This document shows, piece after piece, positions 10,163 to 20,082 of a DNA stretch of 36,659 nucleotides. The notes under the pieces were generated by a model. The model made no database searches and had not been told where the DNA came from. It saw only the letters and a program-made list of their open reading frames with translations. The stretch is from Roseovarius sp. (GTDB lineage Bacteria > Pseudomonadota > Alphaproteobacteria > Rhodobacterales > Rhodobacteraceae): contig JADQCC010000275.1 of NCBI GenBank assembly GCA_016278295.1, forward strand, positions 1 to 36,659, given 5' to 3'. The stretch's first letter is position 1; each line of letters starts with the position of its first letter. Both the position numbers and the translations under genes were made by a program.

Positions 10163-11533
10163 ATGATGAAAAAGTTCCTTCTCGGCCTTGCAGCCTCCAC
10201 CGCCCTTGTCGGCCCGGCGCTGGCCGACATGCTCGACCTTGAAAAGGATGAACTGACCTTCGGTTTCATCAAGCTGACGGACATGGCCCCGCTGGCCGTG
10301 GCCTATGAACAGGGCTATTTTCTCGACGAGGGCTTGTTCGTGACGCTGGAAGCGCAGGCCAACTGGAAAGTGCTGCTGGACGGCGTGATCGACGGACAAC
10401 TGGACGGTGCGCATATGCTGGCCGGCCAGCCGCTGGCCGCCACAATCGGCTTCGGCACAGAGGCGCATATCGTCACGCCGTTTTCCATGGACCTGAACGG
10501 CAACGGCATCACCGTGTCGAACGAGGTCTGGGAAAAGATGCTGCCACATATCCCCAAGATGGATGATGGCCGCCCGCAGCACCCGATTTCGGCCGAGGCG
10601 CTGGCCCCCGTGGTCGCGGAATACAAGGCCGAGGGCAAGCGCTTCAACATGGGCATGGTCTTTCCGGTCTCGACCCATAATTACGAGCTGCGCTACTGGC
10701 TGGCCGCCGGTGGCCTTCATCCGGGCTATTACAGCCCCGAGAACGTGACCGGGCAGATCGGCGCCGATGTGTACCTGTCCGTCACCCCGCCGCCGCAGAT
10801 GCCCGCCACGCTGGAGGCCGACACGATCCACGGCTATTGCGTGGGCGAGCCGTGGAACCAGCAGGCGGTGTTCAAGGGCATCGGCGTGCCGGTCATCACC
10901 GACTACCAGCTGTGGAAGAACAACCCCGAAAAGGTGTTTGGCATCACCGCCAAGTTCGCCGAGGACTATCCCAACACAACGCTGGCCATCACCAAGGCAC
11001 TGATCCGCGCGGCGATGTGGCTGGACGAAAACGACAACGCCAACCGTCCCGAAGCCGTCGAGATCCTCAGCCGCCCGGAATACGTGGGCGCGGATTACGA
11101 CGTGATCGCCAACTCCATGACCGGCTTCTTCGAGTTCGAAAAAGGCGACAAGCGCGACATTCCCGATTTCAACGTCTTCTTCCGCTACAACGCGACGTAC
11201 CCGTTCTATTCCGATGCCGTTTGGTACCTCACCCAGATGCGCCGCTGGGGCCAGATTGCCGAGCCGAAACCTGACAGCTGGTACGACGAGGTCGCCAAAT
11301 CGGTCTACAAGCCCGAGATCTACCTCGAAGCAGCCCGGCTGCTGGTCGATGACGGCCTCGCCAACGAAGAAGATTTCCCTTGGGACAGCGATGGCTACAA
11401 GGCCCCGACCCCGGCGGGCGATATCATCGACGGCATCGCCTATGACGGCAAGGCACCCAACGCCTATCTCGACAGCCTGCCCATTGGGCTTAAGGGCGAG
11501 CAGATCGTCGTGGGCACCAAGGTCGAGGGCTGA
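10163..11533 (+). CDS. nrtA: nitrate ABC transporter substrate-binding protein
   Basis: Start [21 protein letters not shown] signal; [41 protein letters not shown] NrtA/CmpA motifs. Confidence 0.9.
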   Translation: MMKKFLLGLAASTALVGPALADMLDLEKDELTFGFIKLTDMAPLAVAYEQGYFLDEGLFVTLEAQANWKVLLDGVIDGQLDGAHMLAGQPLAATIGFGTEAHIVTPFSMDLNGNGITVSNEVWEKMLPHIPKMDDGRPQHPISAEALAPVVAEYKAEGKRFNMGMVFPVSTHNYELRYWLAAGGLHPGYYSPENVTGQIGADVYLSVTPPPQMPATLEADTIHGYCVGEPWNQQAVFKGIGVPVITDYQLWKNNPEKVFGITAKFAEDYPNTTLAITKALIRAAMWLDENDNANRPEAVEILSRPEYVGADYDVIANSMTGFFEFEKGDKRDIPDFNVFFRYNATYPFYSDAVWYLTQMRRWGQIAEPKPDSWYDEVAKSVYKPEIYLEAARLLVDDGLANEEDFPWDSDGYKAPTPAGDIIDGIAYDGKAPNAYLDSLPIGLKGEQIVVGTKVEG

Positions 11534-11560
11534 CCAAAGCGCGTATCACCCAGACAGCGC

Positions 11561-11581
11561 GCCCCGGGCGAAGACCGGGGC
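11561..11581. repeat. intergenic GC hairpin between nrtA and nrtB
   Basis: GCCCCGG-GCGAAGA-CCGGGGC, perfect 7-bp arms. Confidence 0.7.
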
Positions 11582-11607
11582 CTCCCCCTCATATCCAGGA
11601 AACGCAG

Positions 11608-12684
11608 ATGACAACCGTCGATCCGAATTTCACAGAGACCGCCGACCGCGAAGCGCGGCGCGCGCGGCTCTTCACCCGCATCAACGCTGCCGACAAATGG
11701 TTCCAGATGCTGGGGCTGAGCTGGGCGACGCCGGTTCTGAAGGCTGCCGCCGGCGACAATCCGAAGGCACAAGCAAAGGAAATCTGGCGCCTGCTGGCAG
11801 TGCCGCTTTTGGCCATCGCGGCCTTCCTGCTGCTCTGGGGCATGCTTGCGCCCAAGGTCGAAACCTCGCTTGGCGTGGTGCCGGGGCCGGCGCAGGTCTG
11901 GGAAGAGGCCGTCAACCTGCACGAGGATGCCCGGGCCAAGGCCGGGAAGCGTGCCGAGTTCCAGGCCAAGGTGGACCAGTTGAACGAACGCCTGGTCGCC
12001 AACGGGCAGGAACCCAAGGAACGCGCCTATACCGGTGCGCCGAGTTATTATCAGCAGATATGGACGTCGATCCAGACGGTCTTTTTCGGCTTCCTTTTGG
12101 CGACGTTGGTGGCCGTGCCACTTGGGATTCTCGCAGGGCTTTCGCCCACGGCCAATGCCGGCCTCAACCCGTTGATCCAGATATTCAAGCCGGTCTCGCC
12201 GCTGGCGTGGCTGCCGATCGTGACGATGATCGTCTCGGCACTTGCGGCGACGGAGGGCGGGCTATTCCCCAAAAGCTTCATCATTTCTGCGGTGACCGTG
12301 ACGTTGTGCTCGCTCTGGCCCACGTTGATCAACACGTCGCTTGGTGTGGCCAGCATCGACAAGGACCTTGTGAATGTCTCGAAGGTGCTGAAGATGAATA
12401 CTTATACCAAGATCACCAAACTGGTGCTGCCCTCGGCCCTGCCGCTGATTTTCACCGGGCTGCGGCTGAGCCTGGGGGTGGGCTGGATGGTGCTGATCGC
12501 GGCTGAAATGCTGGCCCAGAACCCGGGCCTGGGCAAGTTCGTCTGGGACGAGTTCCAGAACGGATCCTCCTCCAGCCTCGCCAAGATCATGGTCGCCGTG
12601 CTGACCATCGGCATCATCGGCTTCCTGCTGGATCGCGTGATGTACGCGCTGCAATCGCTCTTTACCTTCACGAACAACCGGTGA
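11608..12684 (+). CDS. nrtB: nitrate ABC transporter permease
   Basis: 358 aa, multiple TMs, EAA-like region (DLVNVSKVLKMNTYTKITKLVLPSALPLIFTGLRLSLGVGWM). Confidence 0.9.
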   Translation: MTTVDPNFTETADREARRARLFTRINAADKWFQMLGLSWATPVLKAAAGDNPKAQAKEIWRLLAVPLLAIAAFLLLWGMLAPKVETSLGVVPGPAQVWEEAVNLHEDARAKAGKRAEFQAKVDQLNERLVANGQEPKERAYTGAPSYYQQIWTSIQTVFFGFLLATLVAVPLGILAGLSPTANAGLNPLIQIFKPVSPLAWLPIVTMIVSALAATEGGLFPKSFIISAVTVTLCSLWPTLINTSLGVASIDKDLVNVSKVLKMNTYTKITKLVLPSALPLIFTGLRLSLGVGWMVLIAAEMLAQNPGLGKFVWDEFQNGSSSSLAKIMVAVLTIGIIGFLLDRVMYALQSLFTFTNNR

Positions 12685-12727
12685 GCCGCGCTCAAGCAGC
12701 GAAGCGGTAGCGCAAAAGGACAACTTC

Positions 12728-14407
12728 ATGAGCATTCTCAAACTCGACAATGTCAGTCAGAGCTTCGGCACCGGCCTGCACGTCACCCACGTGCTCAAGG
12801 ACATCGACCTCGACGTCAAGGAAGGCGAGTTCCTCGTGCTGCTGGGGTTCTCCGGGACCGGCAAGACGGCCCTGATAAGCCTGATGGCGGGGCTGGAAAG
12901 TCCCACCAAAGGCAGCATCACTTTCAAGGGCGCGCCCGTCACCGGCCCGGGGCCGGAGCGTGGCGTGATCTTTCAAAGCTACTCGCTCATGCCGTGGCTG
13001 ACCGTGAACGGCAATGTCGGCCTGGCGGTGGACGCCGTCTTCCCTGGCCTGTCGCGGGCCGAAAAGGCGGCGAAGGTTGCGCATTACGTGGACATGGTGG
13101 GGCTGTCCCACGCCGCCACGCGCCGCCCGGCAGAGCTTTCGGGTGGCATGCGCCAACGGGTCAATGTCGCCCGTGCCTTGGCGATGAACCCCGAAATGCT
13201 GCTGCTGGACGAGCCGTTGTCGGCGCTCGACGCGCTGACGCGCGCCAATCTTGCCGACGAGATCGAGCATATCTGGCAGGCGGACCAGAAGACCTGCGTA
13301 CTGATCACCAATGACGTGGACGAGGCGATCATCCTTGCCGACCGGATCATTGCGCTGAACCCCGAAGGAACATTGGGCGAAGAGTTCATGGTGACCATTC
13401 CGCGCCCGCGTAACCGGATGGAGATGAACACCGACGACACGTTCAAGCGCCTGCGCGCCGACGTGACCAAGTACCTGATGGATGTCGGGATAGAGGCCAA
13501 AATCGAAGGCACCCGCAACCTGCCGGACGTGACCCCGATCCACGGTCTGCCCGCTGCCATCAAGGACGCGCAGAAGGGCCTGATCGACGATCACTTTCTC
13601 GATTTCAGCCAGTTGCACAAGGTCTATCCCACACCCAAGGGGCCGCTGACGGTGGTCGAGGATTTCGACCTCAAGATCGAGCGGGGAGAGTTCATTTCCC
13701 TGATCGGGCATTCGGGTTGTGGCAAGTCCACCGTACTGACCATGGCCGCAGGGCTGAACGGCATTTCCAAAGGCGCGATCAAGCTGGATGGCCGTCACGT
13801 GGAGGGCGCCGACCCGGAGCGCGCGGTGGTCTTCCAGTCGCCCAACCTGTTTCCGTGGCTGTCAGCGCGCGGGAACTGCGCTATAGGCGTTGACAAGGTC
13901 TATCCCCGCGCGAGCCAGGCCGAACGGCAGGACGTGGTGGAATACTACCTGGAACGTGTCGGCCTTGCGGACGCGATGGACAAGCCCGCCTGCGATATGT
14001 CCAACGGTATGCAGCAACGCGTCGGTATCGCGCGGGCCTTTGCTCTGTCTCCCAAGCTGCTGCTGCTCGACGAGCCCTTCGGGATGCTCGACAGCCTGAC
14101 CCGCTGGGAATTGCAGGAAGTGCTGATGGAAGTCTGGTCGCGTACCAAGGTCACCGCGATCTGCGTCACCCATGATGTGGACGAGGCGATCCTGCTGGCC
14201 GATCGCGTGGTGATGATGACCAACGGCCCGCAGGCTACGATCGGGCGGATCACCAAGGTGGATCTGCCCCGGCCCCGGACCCGCAAGGCCCTGCTCGAGC
14301 ATTCGAATTATTACGCCTACCGGCAGGACGTGCTGGATTTCCTGGAAAAGTACGAACACGGAGCAAAGCCCAAGTCACCGGCCCCCAAGGCCATAGCGGC
14401 GGAGTGA
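12728..14407 (+). CDS. fused double-ATPase nitrate ABC transporter ATP-binding protein
   Basis: Two ABC domains in one 559-aa ORF: GFSGTGKTA...LSGGMRQRV...LLLDEPLSALD...TNDVDEA and GHSGCGKST...MSNGMQQRV...LLLDEPFGMLD...THDVDEA. Confidence 0.92.
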   Translation: MSILKLDNVSQSFGTGLHVTHVLKDIDLDVKEGEFLVLLGFSGTGKTALISLMAGLESPTKGSITFKGAPVTGPGPERGVIFQSYSLMPWLTVNGNVGLAVDAVFPGLSRAEKAAKVAHYVDMVGLSHAATRRPAELSGGMRQRVNVARALAMNPEMLLLDEPLSALDALTRANLADEIEHIWQADQKTCVLITNDVDEAIILADRIIALNPEGTLGEEFMVTIPRPRNRMEMNTDDTFKRLRADVTKYLMDVGIEAKIEGTRNLPDVTPIHGLPAAIKDAQKGLIDDHFLDFSQLHKVYPTPKGPLTVVEDFDLKIERGEFISLIGHSGCGKSTVLTMAAGLNGISKGAIKLDGRHVEGADPERAVVFQSPNLFPWLSARGNCAIGVDKVYPRASQAERQDVVEYYLERVGLADAMDKPACDMSNGMQQRVGIARAFALSPKLLLLDEPFGMLDSLTRWELQEVLMEVWSRTKVTAICVTHDVDEAILLADRVVMMTNGPQATIGRITKVDLPRPRTRKALLEHSNYYAYRQDVLDFLEKYEHGAKPKSPAPKAIAAE

Positions 14408-14411
14408 ACGC

Positions 14412-16844
14412 ATGAGACAGAAACTGGTTATCATCGGGGCCGGCATGGCCTCGGGCCGGGTAATCGAGCACCTGGTCGAGCAGAGCCCGGACGCCTTTGA
14501 CATAACGCTTTTCAACGCTGAGCCGCGGGGCAACTACAACCGGATCATGCTGTCGCCGGTGCTGTCGGGCGACAAAACCTACGACGAGATCGTGACCCAT
14601 GACGCGGACTGGTACGAGACCCACGGCGTGACATGCCGGTTCGGCGAGCACGTGGTCGGCATCGACCGCGACCGCAAGATGGTCGAAGGCCAGAACAGCA
14701 GTGTGCCGTATGACAAGCTGATCATCGCGACCGGATCGGCCCCCTTTATCATCCCGGTCGAGGGCAAGGGCCTGCCGGGGGTCATCACCTACCGCGATCT
14801 GGACGATACCAACGCGATGATCGAGGCCGCGCGGCATGGCGGCAAGGCGGTGGTGATCGGGGGCGGTTTGCTGGGTCTCGAGGCCGCGGCGGGACTGGCC
14901 GAACGCGGCATGGAGGTGACCGTGCTGCACCTGATGGGCCACCTGATGGAGCGGCAGTTGGACGAAGCTGCCGGATACCTGTTGCGGCGGGATATTGAAA
15001 AGCGCGGGATCACCATTCGCACCCGGGCCTCGACCGCGGCCATCCTGGGCAAGGACCGTGTGGAGGGCGTGCTGCTGGAGGACAATACCGGGTTTGAAGC
15101 CGATCTTGTCGTCATGGCCGTCGGTATCCGGCCAGAGACGCGGCTGGCCAGCGATGCCGGCCTGGAGGTCGCGCGCGGGATCGAGGTGAACGCGCAGATG
15201 CAGAGCCTGAGTGACCCGGACATTTACGCCGTCGGGGAATGCGTGGAGTTCGGCGGGCATCTCTTTGGCCTTGTCGCGCCACTTTACGACCAGGCAAAGG
15301 TGCTGGCGCGGTCGCTGCTGGATCAGCCCGACGCCTTTGTCGTCAAGGATATCGCCACCAAGCTGAAGGTTACCGGGTGCGACCTGTTTAGCGCCGGTGA
15401 CTTTGCCGAGGCGGAGGGCCGCGAGGACATCGTCTTTCGCGACCCGGCGCGGGGCATCTACAAGCGTCTGGTGATTGAGGATGACCGGCTGATCGGCGCG
15501 GTCATGTACGGAGACACCGCGGACGGGAACTGGTTCTTCGGGCTAATCAAGGACGGCACCGAGATCGGCGAGATGCGCGAGACGCTCATATTCGGCCCGG
15601 CCTACCAGGGAGGGTCTGCCACGGACCCTCTCTCAGCCGTTGCAGCATTGTCGCGTGATGCGGAGATTTGCGGCTGCAACGGCATTTGCAAGGGCACCAT
15701 CGTGGACGCCATCGCGGGCGGGGCGACCGACCTCGGCGCGGTGAGGGCGCAGACCAAGGCCAGCGCCTCCTGCGGGACCTGCGCGGGGCTGGTGGAACAA
15801 TTGCTGCAGGTGACGCTGGGCGGTGATTTCCAGATGCCCACGGAGCAGCCGATCTGCGGGTGCTGCGACCTCAGCCACGAGGATGTGCGCCGCCTGATCA
15901 AGAGCCAGGAGCTGAAGAGCCAGGAGGCGATCTGGCAGGAACTGGGGTGGAAGACCCGAAACGGTTGTCACATCTGCCGTCCGGCGGTGAATTTCTACCT
16001 TCTGGCAGACTGGCCGCTGGAATACCGCGACGATCCGCAAAGCCGCTTTGTCAACGAGCGCAAGCACGCCAACATCCAGAAGGACGGCACGTTCAGTGTC
16101 GTGCCCCGGATGTGGGGCGGCGTCACCAACGCGGCCGAGCTGCGCGCCATCGCCGACGCGGCCGAGAAATACGACGTGCCCACCGTCAAGGTCACGGGCG
16201 GCCAGCGCATCGACCTGCTGGGCGTCAAGGGCGAAGACCTGCCCGCCATCTGGAACGACCTGAACAAGGCCGGGCTGGTTTCGGGACACGCCTATTCCAA
16301 GGGGCTGCGCACGGTGAAGACCTGTGTCGGGACGGATCACTGCCGCTTTGGCACGCAGGACAGCACCGGGCTGGGTGTGAAGCTGGAACAGATCCTGTGG
16401 GGGGCCTGGACGCCGCACAAGGTAAAGCTGGCAGTGTCGGGCTGCCCGCGCAACTGCGCCGAGGCCACCTGCAAGGACGTTGGTATCGTCTGTGTCGATA
16501 GCGGATACCAGGTGGGTGTCGCTGGGGCTGCGGGCATGGACGTGAAGGAAACCGAACGCCTTGTCGATGTGGCGACCGAGGCCGAGGCCATCGAGTGGAT
16601 CACCGCCTTTGTCCAGCTTTACCGCGAGAACGCCAAGTATCTCGACCGGCCTTACAAGTGGGTCGCCAAGGTCGGGCTGGACTGGGTCAAGGAGACGCTG
16701 GCCAGCGCGGAGGAGCGCGCGCGGCTGGTGGAGGCGTTCGAGCTGTCGCAGTCGATCTATCGCAAGGATCCCTGGGCCGAGCATGCGAAACAGGCCGAGC
16801 GGTTCCAGCCGGTGGCCGACCTGACACTGGAGGCCGCTGAGTAA
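14412..16844 (+). CDS. nirB: assimilatory NAD(P)H nitrite reductase large subunit
   Basis: FAD/NAD domains, two BFD-like [2Fe-2S] regions (CGCNGICKG...CGTCAG; CGCCDLS...CHICRP), siroheme motif SGCPRNCAEATCKDVG. Confidence 0.95.
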   Translation: MRQKLVIIGAGMASGRVIEHLVEQSPDAFDITLFNAEPRGNYNRIMLSPVLSGDKTYDEIVTHDADWYETHGVTCRFGEHVVGIDRDRKMVEGQNSSVPYDKLIIATGSAPFIIPVEGKGLPGVITYRDLDDTNAMIEAARHGGKAVVIGGGLLGLEAAAGLAERGMEVTVLHLMGHLMERQLDEAAGYLLRRDIEKRGITIRTRASTAAILGKDRVEGVLLEDNTGFEADLVVMAVGIRPETRLASDAGLEVARGIEVNAQMQSLSDPDIYAVGECVEFGGHLFGLVAPLYDQAKVLARSLLDQPDAFVVKDIATKLKVTGCDLFSAGDFAEAEGREDIVFRDPARGIYKRLVIEDDRLIGAVMYGDTADGNWFFGLIKDGTEIGEMRETLIFGPAYQGGSATDPLSAVAALSRDAEICGCNGICKGTIVDAIAGGATDLGAVRAQTKASASCGTCAGLVEQLLQVTLGGDFQMPTEQPICGCCDLSHEDVRRLIKSQELKSQEAIWQELGWKTRNGCHICRPAVNFYLLADWPLEYRDDPQSRFVNERKHANIQKDGTFSVVPRMWGGVTNAAELRAIADAAEKYDVPTVKVTGGQRIDLLGVKGEDLPAIWNDLNKAGLVSGHAYSKGLRTVKTCVGTDHCRFGTQDSTGLGVKLEQILWGAWTPHKVKLAVSGCPRNCAEATCKDVGIVCVDSGYQVGVAGAAGMDVKETERLVDVATEAEAIEWITAFVQLYRENAKYLDRPYKWVAKVGLDWVKETLASAEERARLVEAFELSQSIYRKDPWAEHAKQAERFQPVADLTLEAAE

Positions 16845-16867
16845 TGCAGCGCGCCCGGAACTCAGGC

Positions 16868-16884
16868 CCCGGGTCGAGCCCGGG
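16868..16884. repeat. intergenic GC hairpin between nirB and nirD
   Basis: CCCGGG-TCGAG-CCCGGG. Confidence 0.65.
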
Positions 16885-16921
16885 ACGCGGGCCGCAAAGC
16901 TGTCACCGGAAAGGACAGAAC

Positions 16922-17251
16922 ATGAGCTGGATCGATATCTGCGCCATTGACGACATTCCCCTGCGCGGGGCGCGCAAGCTGAAGACCGAACTGGGCTGTG
17001 TCGCCGTTTTCCGGACGGCCGAGAACGAGGTATTTGCCGCGTCTAACACCTGTCCGCACAAGGGCGGGCCGCTGTCCGAGGGGATCGTGCATGGTCAATC
17101 CGTGACCTGCCCGCTGCATAATTGGGTGTTCGATCTCAATACAGGCCAGGCGCAGGGAGAGGACGGGCAGATCGATACCTTTCCGCTGCGGGTCGAGGCG
17201 GGGCGCGTCCTGATAGACGGGACGGGCCTTTCGGGCCGGAGTGCTGCGTGA
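16922..17251 (+). CDS. nirD: nitrite reductase small subunit (Rieske-like)
   Basis: Start MSWIDICAIDDIP; CPHKGGPL...CPLHNWVF. Confidence 0.92.
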   Translation: MSWIDICAIDDIPLRGARKLKTELGCVAVFRTAENEVFAASNTCPHKGGPLSEGIVHGQSVTCPLHNWVFDLNTGQAQGEDGQIDTFPLRVEAGRVLIDGTGLSGRSAA

Positions 17252-19881
17252 TGGACGGGGCGGAGCAGCCCTGGACCCGCTCCACCTGCCCTTATTGCGG
17301 GGTGGGGTGCGGCGTACTGTTGCGCGCAGACGGCTTGGGCGGCCTGGAGGTGCAGGGCGATGCGGCCCATCCGGCGAACCTGGGCCGGTTGTGCTCCAAG
17401 GGATCGGCCCTGGCCGAGACGGTCGGGCTGGATCACCGGCTGCTGGCCCCGCGCGTGGGTGGAGAGGATACAAGCTGGGACGCGGCGCTGGACCTGGTGG
17501 CGGCCCGCTATTCCGACACCATCGCGCGGCACGGGCCGGACAGCGTGGCCTTCTACGTCTCGGGGCAACTGCTGACCGAGGATTACTACGTTGCCAACAA
17601 GCTGATGAAGGGGTTCATCGGGTCAGCCAATATCGACACCAATTCCCGGCTCTGCATGGCTTCGTCCGTGGCCGGGCACAAGCGGGCGTTCGGGACAGAC
17701 ACGGTCCCGGGCACCTACGAGGATATCGACGAGGCCGATCTGGTCGTACTGGTCGGCTCGAACCTCGCATGGTGTCATCCGGTGCTGTACCAGCGGCTTT
17801 TGGCGGCGCGGAAGAAGTGCGGCACGCGGATCATCGTGATCGACCCGCGCCGCACGGCCAGTTGCGACGGTGCAGACATGCATCTCGCGTTGGAGCCGGG
17901 ATCGGACGTGGCGCTGTTCAACCGGCTTCTGGCCGAGATCGGGAAAGGTGGCGCGGTGGACTCTGCCTTCCTGGCCCATACGAAGGGGTTCGACGCGGCG
18001 CTGGAGGCCGCAGCGAGCGATGACGCCTCCGTCACCGGCCTGAGCGAGGCGCAGATCACCGCGTTCTGCCATCTCTGGATGCGCACGGAGCGTGTCGTGA
18101 CAATTTATTCGCAAGGGGTGAACCAGTCGATCACTGGCTCGGACAAGGTCAACGCGATCCTGAATTGCCACCTGGCCACGGGGCGGATCGGCAAGCCGGG
18201 CTGCGGGCCGTTGTCGGTGACCGGGCAACCCAACGCCATGGGCGGGCGAGAGGTGGGCGGGCTGGCCAACATGCTGGCCTGCCACCTCGACCTGGAAAAC
18301 CCGGATCATCGCGGTGCCGTGCGCAGTTTCTGGGACGCACCACACATGCCCGACGCGCCGGGGCTGAAGGCGGTGGACATGTTCCGCGCGGTGGGCGACG
18401 GGCGGATCAAGGCGCTGTGGATCATCCACACCAATCCTGCCGTGTCGATGCCCGAGGCCGATGCGGTGCGGGACGCGATCGCGGGGTGTGACTTCACCGT
18501 GGTCAGCGACATCACCGCCGAGACGGATACCGCGCGGCTGGCGGACGTGTTGCTGCCTGCTTGTGCGTGGGCCGAGAAGGAAGGCACGGTCACGAATTCC
18601 GACCGCACCATCAGCCGTCAGCGCAGCGTCCTGCCCGCGCCGGGAGAGACGCGCCCGGACTGGGATATCCTCGCGGAGGTCGGGCAGCGCATGGGCTTCG
18701 TCCGCGCCTTCGACTATGGCAGCGTGTCCGAGATTTTTCGGGAATATGCCACCCTTTCGGGCATTGCCGGGCAGTTTGGGCGGGATTTCGACATCTCGGC
18801 GCTATCGGGCATTGATGATCGGGCCTATGATGCGCTGGAGCCGCAACGCTGGCCGATCACCGCGACGCGCAAGGGTGGACGGTTCTTTGGCGACGGGAGG
18901 TTCTTTCACGGCGAGGGCAAGGCGCGGTTGCTGCCGGTGACGTGGCGGCCACCAGCCGCACGGACCGACCCGCGCTTTCCCTTCCGTCTCAATACCGGGC
19001 GAACGCGGGATCAGTGGCACACCATGACGCGCACCGCGCTGAGCCCGCGCTTGTCGGCGCATCTGGCCGAGCCGTTCCTGGAAATTCATCCCGCGGACGC
19101 GACACGGCTGGAGATCGACACCGCCGATCTCGTCACGGTTACCAGCCCCACGGGCCGGGCCATCCTGCGGGCGCGGGTCACCGACGCGGTTACACCTGGC
19201 CAAGTCTTTGCGCCCATGCACTGGACGGGCGAGACCGCGCCCTCGGGCCGGATCGACGCGCTTGTCGCTGCCGTCACCGATCCCGTTTCGGGACAGCCTG
19301 AGAGCAAGGCGGGCGTGGTGGCCGTGGCACGCCTTGACGCGGCGTGGTACGGGTTCGCCGTTTCGGCCAAACCGATGGCCTTGCGGGCCGATTACTGGGC
19401 GCTGGCGCGGACGCAGGCCGGTTATCGCGCCGAATTGGCGGGGTGTGCGGAGGTCGCGGACTGGGAAGTCGAGGCGCGCAGGCTTTTCGCCGCGCCGGAT
19501 GCCGCGGCCGCCATGATCACGGATGTGCATCGCGGCATCGCGCGGGTTGTCCTGCATGAGAAGGGGGTGATCGCCGGGGTGCTTTTCATTGCGCCCGGGC
19601 CGGTTGTCGTGACGCGCGATTACCTTGCCACGCTGCCCGGGACGGAGGGGCCCGATGCGCTGACGGGGCGGCTGCCGATGGATGTGCCCAATCCCGGTCC
19701 TGTTCTGTGTTCGTGTTTCGGGATAGGCGTGAACACGATCGTCGAGGCGGTGGAAACCAAGGGTGCGGTGAGCGTCGAGGCGATAGGCGAGTTGTTGGGG
19801 GCAGGCACGAATTGCGGCTCCTGCCGTCCCGAAATTGCGGAGTTGCTGCAAGGTGTGACCACGCGCGCGGCGGCGGAATGA
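17251..19881 (+). CDS. nasA: assimilatory nitrate reductase catalytic subunit with C-terminal BFD-like domain
   Basis: STCPYCGVGCGVL Fe4S4 motif, molybdopterin oxidoreductase domains, C-terminal CSCFGIGVNTI...CGSCRPEIAELL. Confidence 0.93.
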   Translation: MDGAEQPWTRSTCPYCGVGCGVLLRADGLGGLEVQGDAAHPANLGRLCSKGSALAETVGLDHRLLAPRVGGEDTSWDAALDLVAARYSDTIARHGPDSVAFYVSGQLLTEDYYVANKLMKGFIGSANIDTNSRLCMASSVAGHKRAFGTDTVPGTYEDIDEADLVVLVGSNLAWCHPVLYQRLLAARKKCGTRIIVIDPRRTASCDGADMHLALEPGSDVALFNRLLAEIGKGGAVDSAFLAHTKGFDAALEAAASDDASVTGLSEAQITAFCHLWMRTERVVTIYSQGVNQSITGSDKVNAILNCHLATGRIGKPGCGPLSVTGQPNAMGGREVGGLANMLACHLDLENPDHRGAVRSFWDAPHMPDAPGLKAVDMFRAVGDGRIKALWIIHTNPAVSMPEADAVRDAIAGCDFTVVSDITAETDTARLADVLLPACAWAEKEGTVTNSDRTISRQRSVLPAPGETRPDWDILAEVGQRMGFVRAFDYGSVSEIFREYATLSGIAGQFGRDFDISALSGIDDRAYDALEPQRWPITATRKGGRFFGDGRFFHGEGKARLLPVTWRPPAARTDPRFPFRLNTGRTRDQWHTMTRTALSPRLSAHLAEPFLEIHPADATRLEIDTADLVTVTSPTGRAILRARVTDAVTPGQVFAPMHWTGETAPSGRIDALVAAVTDPVSGQPESKAGVVAVARLDAAWYGFAVSAKPMALRADYWALARTQAGYRAELAGCAEVADWEVEARRLFAAPDAAAAMITDVHRGIARVVLHEKGVIAGVLFIAPGPVVVTRDYLATLPGTEGPDALTGRLPMDVPNPGPVLCSCFGIGVNTIVEAVETKGAVSVEAIGELLGAGTNCGSCRPEIAELLQGVTTRAAAE

Positions 19882-20018
19882 GCCTTGCCGTACATGTCCG
19901 TGCGCTTGGGCGCGGACCGGGCCGATCGCGCAGCCCGACGCGGAAGAAGGCGCAGGGCGCCATGCGCCTGATGCTCCATTCTGGCGCGATCTTGGGGTGC
20001 GGGACGCATATCGGGTGA
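19878..20018 (+). pseudogene. truncated 5' end of a glycosyltransferase/TrpD2-like gene
   Basis: 46-aa ORF with ATGA overlap to nasA: MSLAVHVRALGRGPGRSRSPTRKKAQGAMRLMLHSG...*; resembles the N-terminal helical domain of anthranilate-phosphoribosyltransferase-like proteins, then stops. Confidence 0.45.
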
Positions 20019-20082
20019 AGTCTGTTTTCAGTCTTGCCTAGCAATTTTCTATTTTGATAGGTATAGTCGTGCCAATCAAAAC

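Noticed and set aside
9914-10831. 305-aa and 124-aa - strand ORFs over the nas leader and nrtA
   Set aside because: Antisense to nrtA; no family resemblance; leader explained better by RNA structure.
17122-17250. Upstream extension of the nasA ORF to 17122
   Set aside because: Overlaps nirD out of frame; MDGAEQPWTRSTCPYCG at 17251 with TGATG coupling is the natural start.
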